Shown: piece after piece, positions 37,123 through 44,745 of the stretch
Position numbering within the stretch: position 1 is the first letter of the stretch
Layout: each line of letters begins with the position of its first letter
Source of the DNA: JAICKM01 sp050998805
GTDB taxonomy: Bacteria > Chloroflexota > Chloroflexia > QHBQ01 > JAICKM01
DNA: 64,000 bases
Direction: 5' to 3'
NCBI GenBank assembly: GCA_050998805.1
Contig: JBPCPV010000031.1
Coordinates: 1 to 64,000 of the forward strand
The notes under the pieces: generated by a model
The model's input: only the letters and a program-made list of their open reading frames with translations
The model's database searches: none
Told to the model about the DNA's origin: nothing
Position numbers and translations under genes: made by a program

Positions 37123-37137
37123 GGCTCTCTCCTCCCT

Positions 37138-38046
37138 CTACTTACGCCCGCCCTCGGGTATGGCGGCGATCTGCGACTGGACCTGCGCGATCTGGTCGAA
37201 CACGCCCGGCTCGGAGACGTTTCTGAGGCTGAAGATTGCCTGGTCGAACCCGGCCTCGGCTGCCTTGCCGACGTTGTCAACGAGTTGCGGGCCGGTGATC
37301 GCGCCCTCCCGCCCATCTGAGGCTACGAGGAGCGAGTCGAGGCTGGTCTTTTCGATCTCGCTGTATGGGCGGTTGAGGTCGGCGCAGTGGCCGCGCAGGA
37401 CATCCAGCTTGTGGCGGATCACGTCATCTCCCATGCGGAGGAAGAGGTTGCAGGCATCGCCATACTTGGCGACGAGGCGCAGCGTCTTCTGCTCGCCGGT
37501 GCCGCCGATGAGGATCGGCGGGTGCGGCTTGCTGATCGCCTGCGGGTGGTTGAGGGTGCGGGCGAGGTGGGCGTGCTTACCCTCGAACGGCTCCTCCGAG
37601 CCGGACCACATCTGGTGGGCGATCTGCAAGAGATCCTCCAGATGCTCGAACCTCTCCTTGAGCTGCGGGAACGGCACGCCGAGGCCCAAGCTCTCTTCCT
37701 CGTTCCAGCCCGCGCCCACCCCGAAGTAGGCGCGCCCGCCCGACAGGACATCGAGCGTGGTCGCGGTCTTGACGAGGATCCCGGGGTAACGGTAGTGGAC
37801 GCCCGTGACCATCGTGCCGAGCTTCACTTTGCTTGTCACGCCCGCCATGTAGGTGAGGGCCGAATAGCCCTCGAGCATCGGGTCTTCGGGCGGTCCGATG
37901 TTCTGGATCTGGAAGAAGTGGTCCATCACCCAAAGGCTATAGAACCCCGCGGCCTCGGCCTCGCGGGCGATGCGCGCGAGTTCGCTGCCTATCTTGGCAT
38001 CGCCGCCGGGCCAGTTGAAAGCGCTGATCTGTAAACCGATTCGCAT
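37138..38046 (-). CDS. LLM-class F420-dependent oxidoreductase
   Basis: A 302-residue luciferase-like TIM-barrel enzyme. It has MRIGLQISAFNWPG, FYSLWVMDHFFQIQNIGP, VTGVHYRYPGILVKTATTLD and RAYFGVGAGWNEEESLGLG, the latter two being cofactor-binding elements of the F420 subgroup. ATG 38046 is chosen because GGAG lies a few nt upstream and the family starts here; the frame extends 27 codons further without conservation. The ATG shares one base with the maf stop (TAATG). Substrate unknown. Confidence 0.9.
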   Translation of the reverse strand: MRIGLQISAFNWPGGDAKIGSELARIAREAEAAGFYSLWVMDHFFQIQNIGPPEDPMLEGYSALTYMAGVTSKVKLGTMVTGVHYRYPGILVKTATTLDVLSGGRAYFGVGAGWNEEESLGLGVPFPQLKERFEHLEDLLQIAHQMWSGSEEPFEGKHAHLARTLNHPQAISKPHPPILIGGTGEQKTLRLVAKYGDACNLFLRMGDDVIRHKLDVLRGHCADLNRPYSEIEKTSLDSLLVASDGREGAITGPQLVDNVGKAAEAGFDQAIFSLRNVSEPGVFDQIAQVQSQIAAIPEGGRK

Positions 38047-38804
38047 TATTTTTCTCCTACGTTCAAGGGATCCGATGGAGCCTGTGGGTCGAGGCTGCAA
38101 TATGGTCCCTTGCAATCGCCGTGCCATGCTGTGCCGGGGTACACCGGCCCGCCGAGCGCCATCAGCACCTCCCTGATCTCGCAGAGCGGCAGGCCGATGA
38201 CATTGGTAAGGCAGCCGTCCACCCGCTCGACCAGGTCCGCGCCGAGGCCCTGCGCGGCGTAGGCCCCGGCTTTGTCGAGCGGCTCGCCGGTCCGCACATA
38301 CCAGTCTATCACACTTTCGCTGTAATCGCCCATCTGCACCATGCTGCTGAGGTAGCCGTACTTCGGCGCGCTGATGGTAGGCGCGCCCGGCCCATCGTGG
38401 TGCGCCAGCACGAACGCCCAGCCGGTTACAACGTGGTGGGGGCGGCCGGCCAGGCGGCGGAGCATGGCGCGGGCGTCTTCTGCGTCGCGGGGCTTGCCCA
38501 GCACATCCCCATCCACGACGACGATAGTATCGGCACCGAGGATCAGGGCGTCACGCCCGTCGCTCGTCGCCTGGGGGACGACCGCCTCTGCCTTGCGCCA
38601 GCCCCAGAGGGTCGGGTTCGCTTCGGGCGGCACATCATAGGGGGCGGGCAGATCAATCGCCTGGAAGTCCCGATGCGATAGGTTCCAGGGGTTCTCCTCG
38701 ACGGTCGAGATGATCACGTCGAACGGCGAGGTCAGGCGCGCGAGCAGCTCTCTGCGCCGTGGCGAAGCCGATGCGAGCACCAGGCGTGGCGGGTCCGTTG
38801 GCAT
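38046..38804 (-). CDS. maf: Maf-type nucleotide pyrophosphatase
   Basis: Hydrolyses non-canonical or canonical nucleoside triphosphates (dTTP/UTP in YhdE-type proteins), preventing their incorporation. It has LVLASASPRRRELLARL at the N-terminus, ALILGADTIVVVDGDVLGKP with the catalytic Asp, and the C-terminal GAYAAQGLGADLVERVDGCLTNVIGLPL. An insertion after SHRDFQAIDLPAPYD and a C-terminal tail of about 30 residues make it long at 252. ATG 38804 shares one base with the prfB stop. Confidence 0.9.
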   Translation of the reverse strand: MPTDPPRLVLASASPRRRELLARLTSPFDVIISTVEENPWNLSHRDFQAIDLPAPYDVPPEANPTLWGWRKAEAVVPQATSDGRDALILGADTIVVVDGDVLGKPRDAEDARAMLRRLAGRPHHVVTGWAFVLAHHDGPGAPTISAPKYGYLSSMVQMGDYSESVIDWYVRTGEPLDKAGAYAAQGLGADLVERVDGCLTNVIGLPLCEIREVLMALGGPVYPGTAWHGDCKGPYCSLDPQAPSDPLNVGEK

Positions 38805-39965
38805 CACGCCTCATCCACGAGTTCGGGCGCGCCGGCGACATCCAGCCCGGCCTCATCGCTGAGCTGGAGGCGCAGCCAGGCTTCGACGAAGGGATCGAGT
38901 TCGCCGTTCAGAACTGCTTCGGTATTGCTTGTTTCGTATCCGGTTCGCAGATCCTTCACCATCTTGTATGGGTGCAGCACATAGTTCAGGATCTGGCTGC
39001 CCCAGCCGGCATCCACATGCTTGCCCTTGAGGCGGGCGGTCTCCTCGGCGCGCTTGCGGACCTGGATCTCCCAGAGGCGCGCGCGCAGGATCTTCATAGC
39101 GAACTCGCGGTTCTGTAGCTGCGACCGCTCGTTCTGGCATGTGGCAACGATCCCGGTCGGGATATGCGTCAGCCTCACGGCCGTCGAGTTCTTCTGCACG
39201 TTCTGTCCGCCGGCCCCCGCCGACCGGAAGACATCCATCTTGATGTCGTCGGGGTTGATCTCTACGTCAACGTCGTCCTCGATTTCGGGCAAGACTTCGA
39301 CCAGCGCGAACGAGGTATGCCGACGGGCCGACGAGTCGAACGGCGAAATCCGCACAAGCCGATGCACACCGGCCAGCGAGCGGCTGTAGCCGTATGCGTT
39401 GAGGCCGCGTATGGCGAGGGTGACGCTTTTGATGCCGGCCTCGTCGCCCTCGGTCAGGTCAAGGATCTCGGCCTTCCAGTTGCGGGTCTCGGCCCAACGG
39501 GTGAGCTCGCGCAGGAGTATCTCCACCCAGTCCTGGGCCTCGGTGCCGCCCTCGCGTGCGTAGATCGACAGCAGGGCGTTGCGCGAGTCATATGGGCCGC
39601 TGAGCACCAGGTCAAGCTCGAGCTTGTCGAACCGGGCGAGCATACGCTGGGTGTCGGCGGACACCTCGGCCTTGACCTCGGCGTTGCCCTCGTCCTCTGC
39701 GAGGCGGTAGAGATCGAGCAGATCGCGCCCCTGCGCCGAGAGACCGCGCCAGAGGTCAACGTGCTCCTGGAGGGCGTTACGGCGCTGCATCACGGCCTGG
39801 GCGGTCTGGGGATCGTCCCAGAAGTCGGGGGCACCAGCCCTGCGGTCTAGGTCGGTTATCTCGCGTTCTTTAGCGTCGAGGTCAAAGCCGCACCTCGATC
39901 TCTCTGATGCGCTGGTTTATCTCGTTGAGCGTGTCAATGATGCTTTCGCTCGTCATTTCGGCCAT
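38804..39965 (-). CDS. prfB: Peptide chain release factor 2, with programmed +1 frameshift
   Basis: Recognises UGA and UAA stop codons. Translation starts at ATG 39965 (AAGGAG upstream) and reads 27 codons to CTT (39885-39887). It then meets TGA (39882-39884); shifting by one base gives GAC and the long frame to 38804, for 386 residues in total. The long frame has the anticodon-like SPF in RISPFDSSARRHTSF and the peptidyl-transferase motif GGQ in RSAGAGGQNVQKNSTAVRLT. The frameshift is the standard autoregulatory device of this gene. It heads the prfB-maf-LLM-PPOX-cofD-cofC operon, with overlaps of 1-4 nt or short gaps. Confidence 0.95.
39881..39895 (-). promoter_or_regulatory. prfB programmed frameshift site
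   Basis: Minus strand GAGGTGCGGCTTTGAC: the slippery CTT-T followed by UGA-C, with an internal Shine-Dalgarno-like GAGGTG 3 nt before CTT. UGA in the poor context C favours frameshifting when RF2 is scarce. Confidence 0.85.
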
Positions 39966-40001
39966 CGGGGTGTGTCTCCTTCGGTGTTGGGCTTCGCCCG
40001 C

Positions 40002-40010
40002 AGTATACCA
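40002..40010 (-). promoter_or_regulatory. -10 region of the prfB operon
   Basis: Minus strand TGG-TATACT (extended -10), about 37 bp upstream of the prfB ATG. No convincing -35. Confidence 0.45.
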
Positions 40011-40097
40011 CAACTGGCATGTATCCTGCTAACCGCAGGGGTATCCGAAGTCGCTGCCGCCGACGGGGATAGCTTTGTCTTTGTGAGGTGAGTTAGA

Positions 40098-41111
40098 ATG
40101 GAAGAGCGTAAGAGCGCGAAGCTGCAAACGATGATCGGCTTCGTGTTGTCGCAAGAACAGTTCCCGACGCCCCGGCTGGTCGAACTCGGTGCCGCCGCCG
40201 AAAAGGCGGGCTTCGACGCCGCCTGGGCCAGCGACCACTTTCAGCCCTGGCAGGACAACCAGGGGCACGCCGGCTTTGCATGGCTCACGCTCGGCGCGCT
40301 CGGTGGGCGGACCTCCCGGATCACGATGGGCACCGGGGTCACCTGCCCAACGTACCGTTACCGGCCCGCCGAGGTGGCGCAGGGGTTCGCCACGCTCGGC
40401 CAACTCTACCCGGGCCGCGTCTTCCTCGGCGTCGGCACCGGCGAGGCGTTGAACGAACAGGCGGCTACCGGAGAATGGGGCAAGTACCAGGAGCGCGGCG
40501 ACCGCCTAGTGGAGGCTCTGGAGATCATACGGGGGTTGTGGGCGGGCGGGATCGTGAACCACCAGGGCCGCTATTACCGAGTAGAGAGCGCCAAGCTCTA
40601 CGACACACCTCCTCAACCGATCCCGATCTACATCGCGGCCGCCGGGAAGAATAGTATGCGCCTCGCCGGGCGCTACGGCGACGGGCTGATCACGGACCCC
40701 AAGAGCCTCACGAAACCCGAATTACGCGCCCCGTTCGAGGAAGGCTGCCGCGCAGCCGGCCGCGACCCGGCGACGATGCCGATCCTCACGGAGCACTGGG
40801 CCGTCGTCGGCGGCCGCGCGGAGGCTGAGAAGGGCGCTGAACTTTGGCGCTTCATGCCGAAATCCTTTCAGAAGTACGTCAACAACCCCGACCCACGCGA
40901 GATCCAGCGGCAGGCCGAACAGGAGGTGCCGCTCGACAAGGTCTTCCAAGGCTGGGTAGTGAGCGAAGACCCGCAGGCCCATATCGAGGGCATACAAAAA
41001 CTGCTCGACGACGGGGCGAGGCAGGTCTTCGTCCATTCTCCGCAGGAAGACCAGGAGCGTTTCATTGAGTTCTATGGGCGAGAAGTGCTTCCCAAGGTAC
41101 GAGGCAGGTAA
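40098..41111 (+). CDS. F420-dependent glucose-6-phosphate dehydrogenase-like LLM oxidoreductase
   Basis: A 337-residue LLM enzyme of the Fgd/hydroxymycolate dehydrogenase type. Recognisable elements are AAAEKAGFDAAWASDHFQPW, the cofactor-binding GTGVTCPTYRYRPAEVAQ, GRVFLGVGTGEALNEQ and the C-terminal VFVHSPQEDQERFIEFYGREVLP. The length equals that of Fgd1. If it is a true Fgd it would supply reduced F420 to the LLM and PPOX enzymes of the neighbouring operon, but substrate-binding residues were not checked. GAGG lies about 9 nt before the ATG. It is divergent from prfB. Confidence 0.85.
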   Translation: MEERKSAKLQTMIGFVLSQEQFPTPRLVELGAAAEKAGFDAAWASDHFQPWQDNQGHAGFAWLTLGALGGRTSRITMGTGVTCPTYRYRPAEVAQGFATLGQLYPGRVFLGVGTGEALNEQAATGEWGKYQERGDRLVEALEIIRGLWAGGIVNHQGRYYRVESAKLYDTPPQPIPIYIAAAGKNSMRLAGRYGDGLITDPKSLTKPELRAPFEEGCRAAGRDPATMPILTEHWAVVGGRAEAEKGAELWRFMPKSFQKYVNNPDPREIQRQAEQEVPLDKVFQGWVVSEDPQAHIEGIQKLLDDGARQVFVHSPQEDQERFIEFYGREVLPKVRGR

Positions 41112-41128
41112 GCGACCAGGGCCGGGAG

Positions 41129-43204
41129 TTACGACACTCCGGCCCGCACCCCGACATCCAACGACTCCAGCGCGGTGACGGCTGCATCGTTCGGGGCGGA
41201 GACCAGGTGCGGCTCGTAGTGCTGCATCGTGATGCAGTTCGTGGGGCATATCTGCGCGCAAAGGCCGCAGCGGATGCAGAGGTTCTCGTCCATGATCATA
41301 GCGGCGCCGGCCTTCCAGCCCTTCGCCTCCATGAGGCGCGGCTCGAAGGGCGCACCGTTGATGCTGTCGATCAGCTCCAAGTCGGCCATATGGATCACGT
41401 TCACCGGGCAGACCTCGACGCAGGCATTACAGAGGATGCAGTTGTCGCCGTCTACGAAGATGTTGAGCTGGCATTGGAGGCAGCGTTTGGCTTCCTCGAA
41501 CGCCTCATCGTGCGTGAAGCCGAGTTCGACCTCGGTTGTGAGGTTGAACCGCTTTTCCATCGGCAGCATCGGCATCTCTTGGCGGGGCACGCCGTCGTAG
41601 TCGTCGCCCTCGACTAGGCGGCGCTGCATCGTGTCGGCGGTCCAGATCGAGATCGGCTGCCAGCTAATACGCATCGCTGCGTCCTGCGGGTACTCCTGGC
41701 GCAGGGTCTGGGTCTGCGCCCACTCTTCGAGGCTGCGGGTCACGTCGAGATGGTAGTCCGACACGTAGTCTTGGTAGGGCACGAGCGCAAACTCCGCGCG
41801 CAGGGTCACCTTTTCGTCCTCGGCCTTCGCGCCGCGCATATACTGGTCCATTGCGATCGCGGCCTTGTGACCGTCGCCGATCGCCGAGATGATGTTGCGC
41901 GCGCCGCCCGTGTAGTCGCCACCGGCGAAAATGCCGGGCACGTTGGTCATCCAGGTCACCGGGTCCACCTCGGGGCGGTTACGCCGCGTAACCTTCACTC
42001 CGGCCTCCTCGAGGTAGCCGACGTCCGAGTTCTGGCCGGTGGCCGCCACGACGGTGTCCACGTCGAGCACGAACTCGGTCCCCGGAATCGGCACAGGCGC
42101 GCGCCTGCCCGATGCGTCGGGTTCGCCGAGCCGGTTGCGGATGCACTTGAGGCCGACAACATGGCCGTCGGAGATCAGCACCTCGATCTGTGACACCAGG
42201 AAGCGGAACTCGATCCCCTCGATCTCGGCCTCGCGCGCCTCTTCTTCGTAGACCATCATCTCGTTGCGGCTGCGCCGATAGATCACGTAGACCTTCTCAG
42301 CGCCCATACGCAGCGATGAGCGGGAGCAGTCCATCGCGGTGAAGCCGCCGCCGATGACGGCCACGCGCTTGCCGACAAGCGGGTAGCGGTGGAGGTTGAT
42401 CTTCTCCATGAAGTGCAGCCCCGGATAGAGGCCGACGATGTGCTCGTAGTCCTCGCCGGGCACATCCATGTTCTGGGGCACCTGGGTGCCGCAGGCGAGG
42501 AAGACCGCGTGGTGGCGCGCCGTGAGGTCGGTCAGCGAAATCGCGTTCGGCTTGCCGTCTTCGATTGCCTCCGGCGTGGCTGTCTTGCCTATGGGTGTGT
42601 TGAGCTTCAACTCGACGCCCATCGCGGCCATATACTGGTCGATCTCCTCGTTGCAGAGGTCGCGGGGCAGACGCCATTCGGGGATGCCGACTGTGAGCAT
42701 ACCGCCAGCGACGTTAAGCGCCTCGTAGATCGTGACGCCATAGCCCATCTTCGCTAGGTCGCGGGCGGCGGTGATCCCCGCAGGACCGGCCCCGGCGACG
42801 GCAGCCGTCTCCGACTTGGTGCGGGCAGGCGGGGTCCAGGGATGCTGTTCGGTGCGATTGTCCGAGGCGACGCGCTTCAGCCAGCAGATCGCGATCGGCT
42901 TGTCCACGCGCCCACGGCGGCACGCCTGTTCGCATGGGCGCGCGCAAACTCGCCCCAGGATGCCGGGGATCACGTTGTCCTCGAGGTTGATCCGGTACGA
43001 CTCGTCGTAGTCCTCGGCGGCGATATGCGCGATATAGCGCGCCACATCGGTATATGCGGGGCACGCATACTGGCAGGATATGTTTTCCAGGAACCACTCG
43101 GAGTCTCCGGTGGAGAGCTGGTAGGGCTTCGCGTCATGCTCGGCGTGACCCACCCGGCTCTCAGAGCGCACCAGCGCCATCAGCCGCATCCGTTCGTCAG
43201 CCAT
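41129..43204 (-). CDS. GltD-like FAD/NAD(P) oxidoreductase with N- and C-terminal Fe-S domains
   Basis: A 691-residue electron-transfer subunit. The N-terminal Fer4_20-type domain has CQYACPAYTDVARYI and GRVCARPCEQACRRG. The FAD/NAD module (about 130-480) has VAGAGPAGITAARDLAKMGYG, VAVIGGGFTAMDCSRSSLRMG and IFAGGDYTGGARNIISAI. The C-terminus holds two 4Fe-4S motifs, CILCNACVEVCP and CIRCGLCAQICP. Such proteins pass electrons between NAD(P)H and ferredoxin-like partners. It starts 13 bp after the MBL gene on the same strand. No catalytic partner subunit (glutamate synthase large chain, dihydropyrimidine dehydrogenase) is in the window, so the physiological reaction is open. Confidence 0.9.
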   Translation of the reverse strand: MADERMRLMALVRSESRVGHAEHDAKPYQLSTGDSEWFLENISCQYACPAYTDVARYIAHIAAEDYDESYRINLEDNVIPGILGRVCARPCEQACRRGRVDKPIAICWLKRVASDNRTEQHPWTPPARTKSETAAVAGAGPAGITAARDLAKMGYGVTIYEALNVAGGMLTVGIPEWRLPRDLCNEEIDQYMAAMGVELKLNTPIGKTATPEAIEDGKPNAISLTDLTARHHAVFLACGTQVPQNMDVPGEDYEHIVGLYPGLHFMEKINLHRYPLVGKRVAVIGGGFTAMDCSRSSLRMGAEKVYVIYRRSRNEMMVYEEEAREAEIEGIEFRFLVSQIEVLISDGHVVGLKCIRNRLGEPDASGRRAPVPIPGTEFVLDVDTVVAATGQNSDVGYLEEAGVKVTRRNRPEVDPVTWMTNVPGIFAGGDYTGGARNIISAIGDGHKAAIAMDQYMRGAKAEDEKVTLRAEFALVPYQDYVSDYHLDVTRSLEEWAQTQTLRQEYPQDAAMRISWQPISIWTADTMQRRLVEGDDYDGVPRQEMPMLPMEKRFNLTTEVELGFTHDEAFEEAKRCLQCQLNIFVDGDNCILCNACVEVCPVNVIHMADLELIDSINGAPFEPRLMEAKGWKAGAAMIMDENLCIRCGLCAQICPTNCITMQHYEPHLVSAPNDAAVTALESLDVGVRAGVS

Positions 43205-43217
43205 TGTGTTTCTCCTC

Positions 43218-43847
43218 TCAGATGCCCCAGCCCAACCTCAGCATCCAGCCCTGATCCTCGATTGTCGAGGCAGGGCCGTGGCCGGGATAGAAGTGAGTGT
43301 TCGGCGCTAGATCCGACAGGCGTCGCAGGCTCCGGTAGAGCAGGTTCTCGTCGCCGCCTGCCAGGTCGGTGCGGCCCATCCCCTGGTCGAAGAGGGTGTC
43401 GCCGCTGAACAGCAGGTCTTCGTCTTCCTCGTATAAACAGCACGACCCCGGCGTGTGCCCTGGAGTGTGCATCAGCTTGAAGCAGTAGCGGCCCAACGCA
43501 AGCACATCGCCCTCGTGCAAGAACCCGGCCGGCGCGCTCGGAGGAATAGCGAATGGCAGGCGGAGGAGCTTGCTCTCGGGGTGGGCCAGGCGCTCGGCGT
43601 CGGCCTCATGCACCAGCAGCGGCGCGCCGGTCGCCTCCACGAGCGCGGCATTGTCGCCGATATGGTCCCAATGGCCGTGCGTATCCACGATCCTCACTAT
43701 CCTCACCCCATGCGCCCCCGCCAAGCGCACCAGTTCGGCGGTGCTGCCTAGCGGCGCGTCTACGATCATAGCCTCCCGGCTTACCTCGTCAGCGACGAGG
43801 TAGCCGTTCGTATCTATAGGGCCAGATGTCACGGTTTCGATGATCAC
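43218..43847 (-). CDS. MBL-fold metallo-hydrolase (glyoxalase II-like)
   Basis: A 209-residue metallo-beta-lactamase-fold hydrolase with the zinc motif DTHGHWDHIGDNAAL (HxHxDH), the third His in MHTPGHTPGSCCLYEE, the bridging Asp in LLFSGDTLFDQGMGRTDL and the last His in HFYPGHGPAST. Relatives are glyoxalase II and persulfide dioxygenases; this one lacks clear C-terminal glutathione-binding residues. GTG start. A GGCTTTC heptad array lies immediately upstream, between it and the XRE-cupin gene. Confidence 0.9.
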   Translation of the reverse strand: MIIETVTSGPIDTNGYLVADEVSREAMIVDAPLGSTAELVRLAGAHGVRIVRIVDTHGHWDHIGDNAALVEATGAPLLVHEADAERLAHPESKLLRLPFAIPPSAPAGFLHEGDVLALGRYCFKLMHTPGHTPGSCCLYEEDEDLLFSGDTLFDQGMGRTDLAGGDENLLYRSLRRLSDLAPNTHFYPGHGPASTIEDQGWMLRLGWGI

Positions 43848-43851
43848 GGTT

Positions 43852-43893
43852 GGCTTTCAGCTTTCGGCTTTCAGCTTTCGGTAGCCGGTGGTT
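43852..43893. repeat. Heptad array (GGCTTTC/AGCTTTC), six units
   Basis: GGCTTTC, AGCTTTC, GGCTTTC, AGCTTTC, GGTAGCC, GGTGGTT in register. The TAA stop of the XRE-cupin gene (43892-43894) lies at its edge. Confidence 0.8.
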
Positions 43894-44605
43894 AGCCGGA
43901 GGCGGTTCGGGCGGTTCGGGCGGCGCGCATTTGGACTAGGCGTAGGGGGCGCGCCTCGGGTGGGCGGGCGGCGGGACGGGGCTTCGGGCTGCCGAGGAGG
44001 CCGGGCGCTCCCAGAGTCGCGGGGGCGGCGAGGGTGATCAGCAGGCGTGCGTGGGCGTGGCCCCGATTCAGCAGGCGGTGGCGCGCACCCGGTGTCCATG
44101 ATAGGGAGTCGCCCTCGCGCAGGTGGACGGGCCGCCCGTCCTGGTCGGCGTCCAGGCTGCCGAGCAGCACGACAAGGCTCTCATCTCCCTGGTGCTGGTG
44201 GCTCAGCTCGCCGAGGGTCGTCCCTGGCGGCATCTCGACGACGAAGCTGCGTAGCGACGCGCCTGGCGGGCTGATCTCGCGCACCGACGCCGCAGGGAGC
44301 CGCACCGGGACCGCCAGTAGCCGTCCCTGGGAGGGTCTCCCGCCCACCGGTGGCGTATCCTCTCCCAGGAGCGCGCCGGATACAACGTGGGGCGCGGGAG
44401 GAGGCTCCCCGGCGCTACGGAGCAGATCCACCACGGTGACGCCGAGGGCAGCCGCCAGCCGCTCCAGGGTGTCGAGCGAAGGTGAGGTCTTGTCGTTCTC
44501 CACCTGGCTGATGAAGCCCTTCGACAGCCCGCTCGCGGCCGCCAGCGCGGCGAGCGTCATGCCCCGGCGTGTGCGCGCCGCGCGCAGGTTAGGCCCAAGC
44601 TGCAT
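43892..44605 (-). CDS. XRE-family transcriptional regulator with C-terminal cupin
   Basis: A 237-residue regulator. The HTH_XRE domain is at residues 4-60 (LRAARTRRGMTLAALAAASG, LSKGFISQVENDKTSPSL, LERLAAALGV). The C-terminal cupin (about 110-200) has the pattern LSHQHQGDESLVVLLGSLDA and SWTPGARHRLLNRGHAHARL, probably sensing a small ligand. ATG 44605 follows GGAGG by 8 nt; a longer frame to 44641 has no ribosome binding site. A palindrome overlaps the predicted transcript start, so it probably regulates itself. It is divergent from the permease gene and may control it. Confidence 0.88.
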   Translation of the reverse strand: MQLGPNLRAARTRRGMTLAALAAASGLSKGFISQVENDKTSPSLDTLERLAAALGVTVVDLLRSAGEPPPAPHVVSGALLGEDTPPVGGRPSQGRLLAVPVRLPAASVREISPPGASLRSFVVEMPPGTTLGELSHQHQGDESLVVLLGSLDADQDGRPVHLREGDSLSWTPGARHRLLNRGHAHARLLITLAAPATLGAPGLLGSPKPRPAARPPEARPLRLVQMRAARTARTASG

Positions 44606-44638
44606 CTCAGTCTCCTCCATGCCGGTGTTTGGGTCCGG

Positions 44639-44685
44639 CAAACTCTGTTTGGTGCAAGTATACTACGTGGGGGCGGGCGCGTCAA
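44639..44685 (-). promoter_or_regulatory. Promoter and palindromic operator of the XRE-cupin gene
   Basis: Minus strand: TTGACG (44680-44685), a 17-nt spacer and TATACT (44657-44662). CAAAC-AGA-GTTTG (44639-44651) is a perfect palindrome lying on the expected start site, a usual place for an autorepressor. Confidence 0.55.
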
Positions 44686-44734
44686 GGGCTTGAACGCGCC
44701 GGCAGCTGAGACGGCGGTACGGATACAATTCGGG

Positions 44735-44740
44735 TATAAT
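44735..44740 (+). promoter_or_regulatory. -10 box 5 nt before the permease ATG
   Basis: TATAAT at 44735-44740, ATG at 44746, and no ribosome binding site between. A leaderless message is predicted. No clear -35. Confidence 0.5.
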
Positions 44741-44745
44741 AAGCT

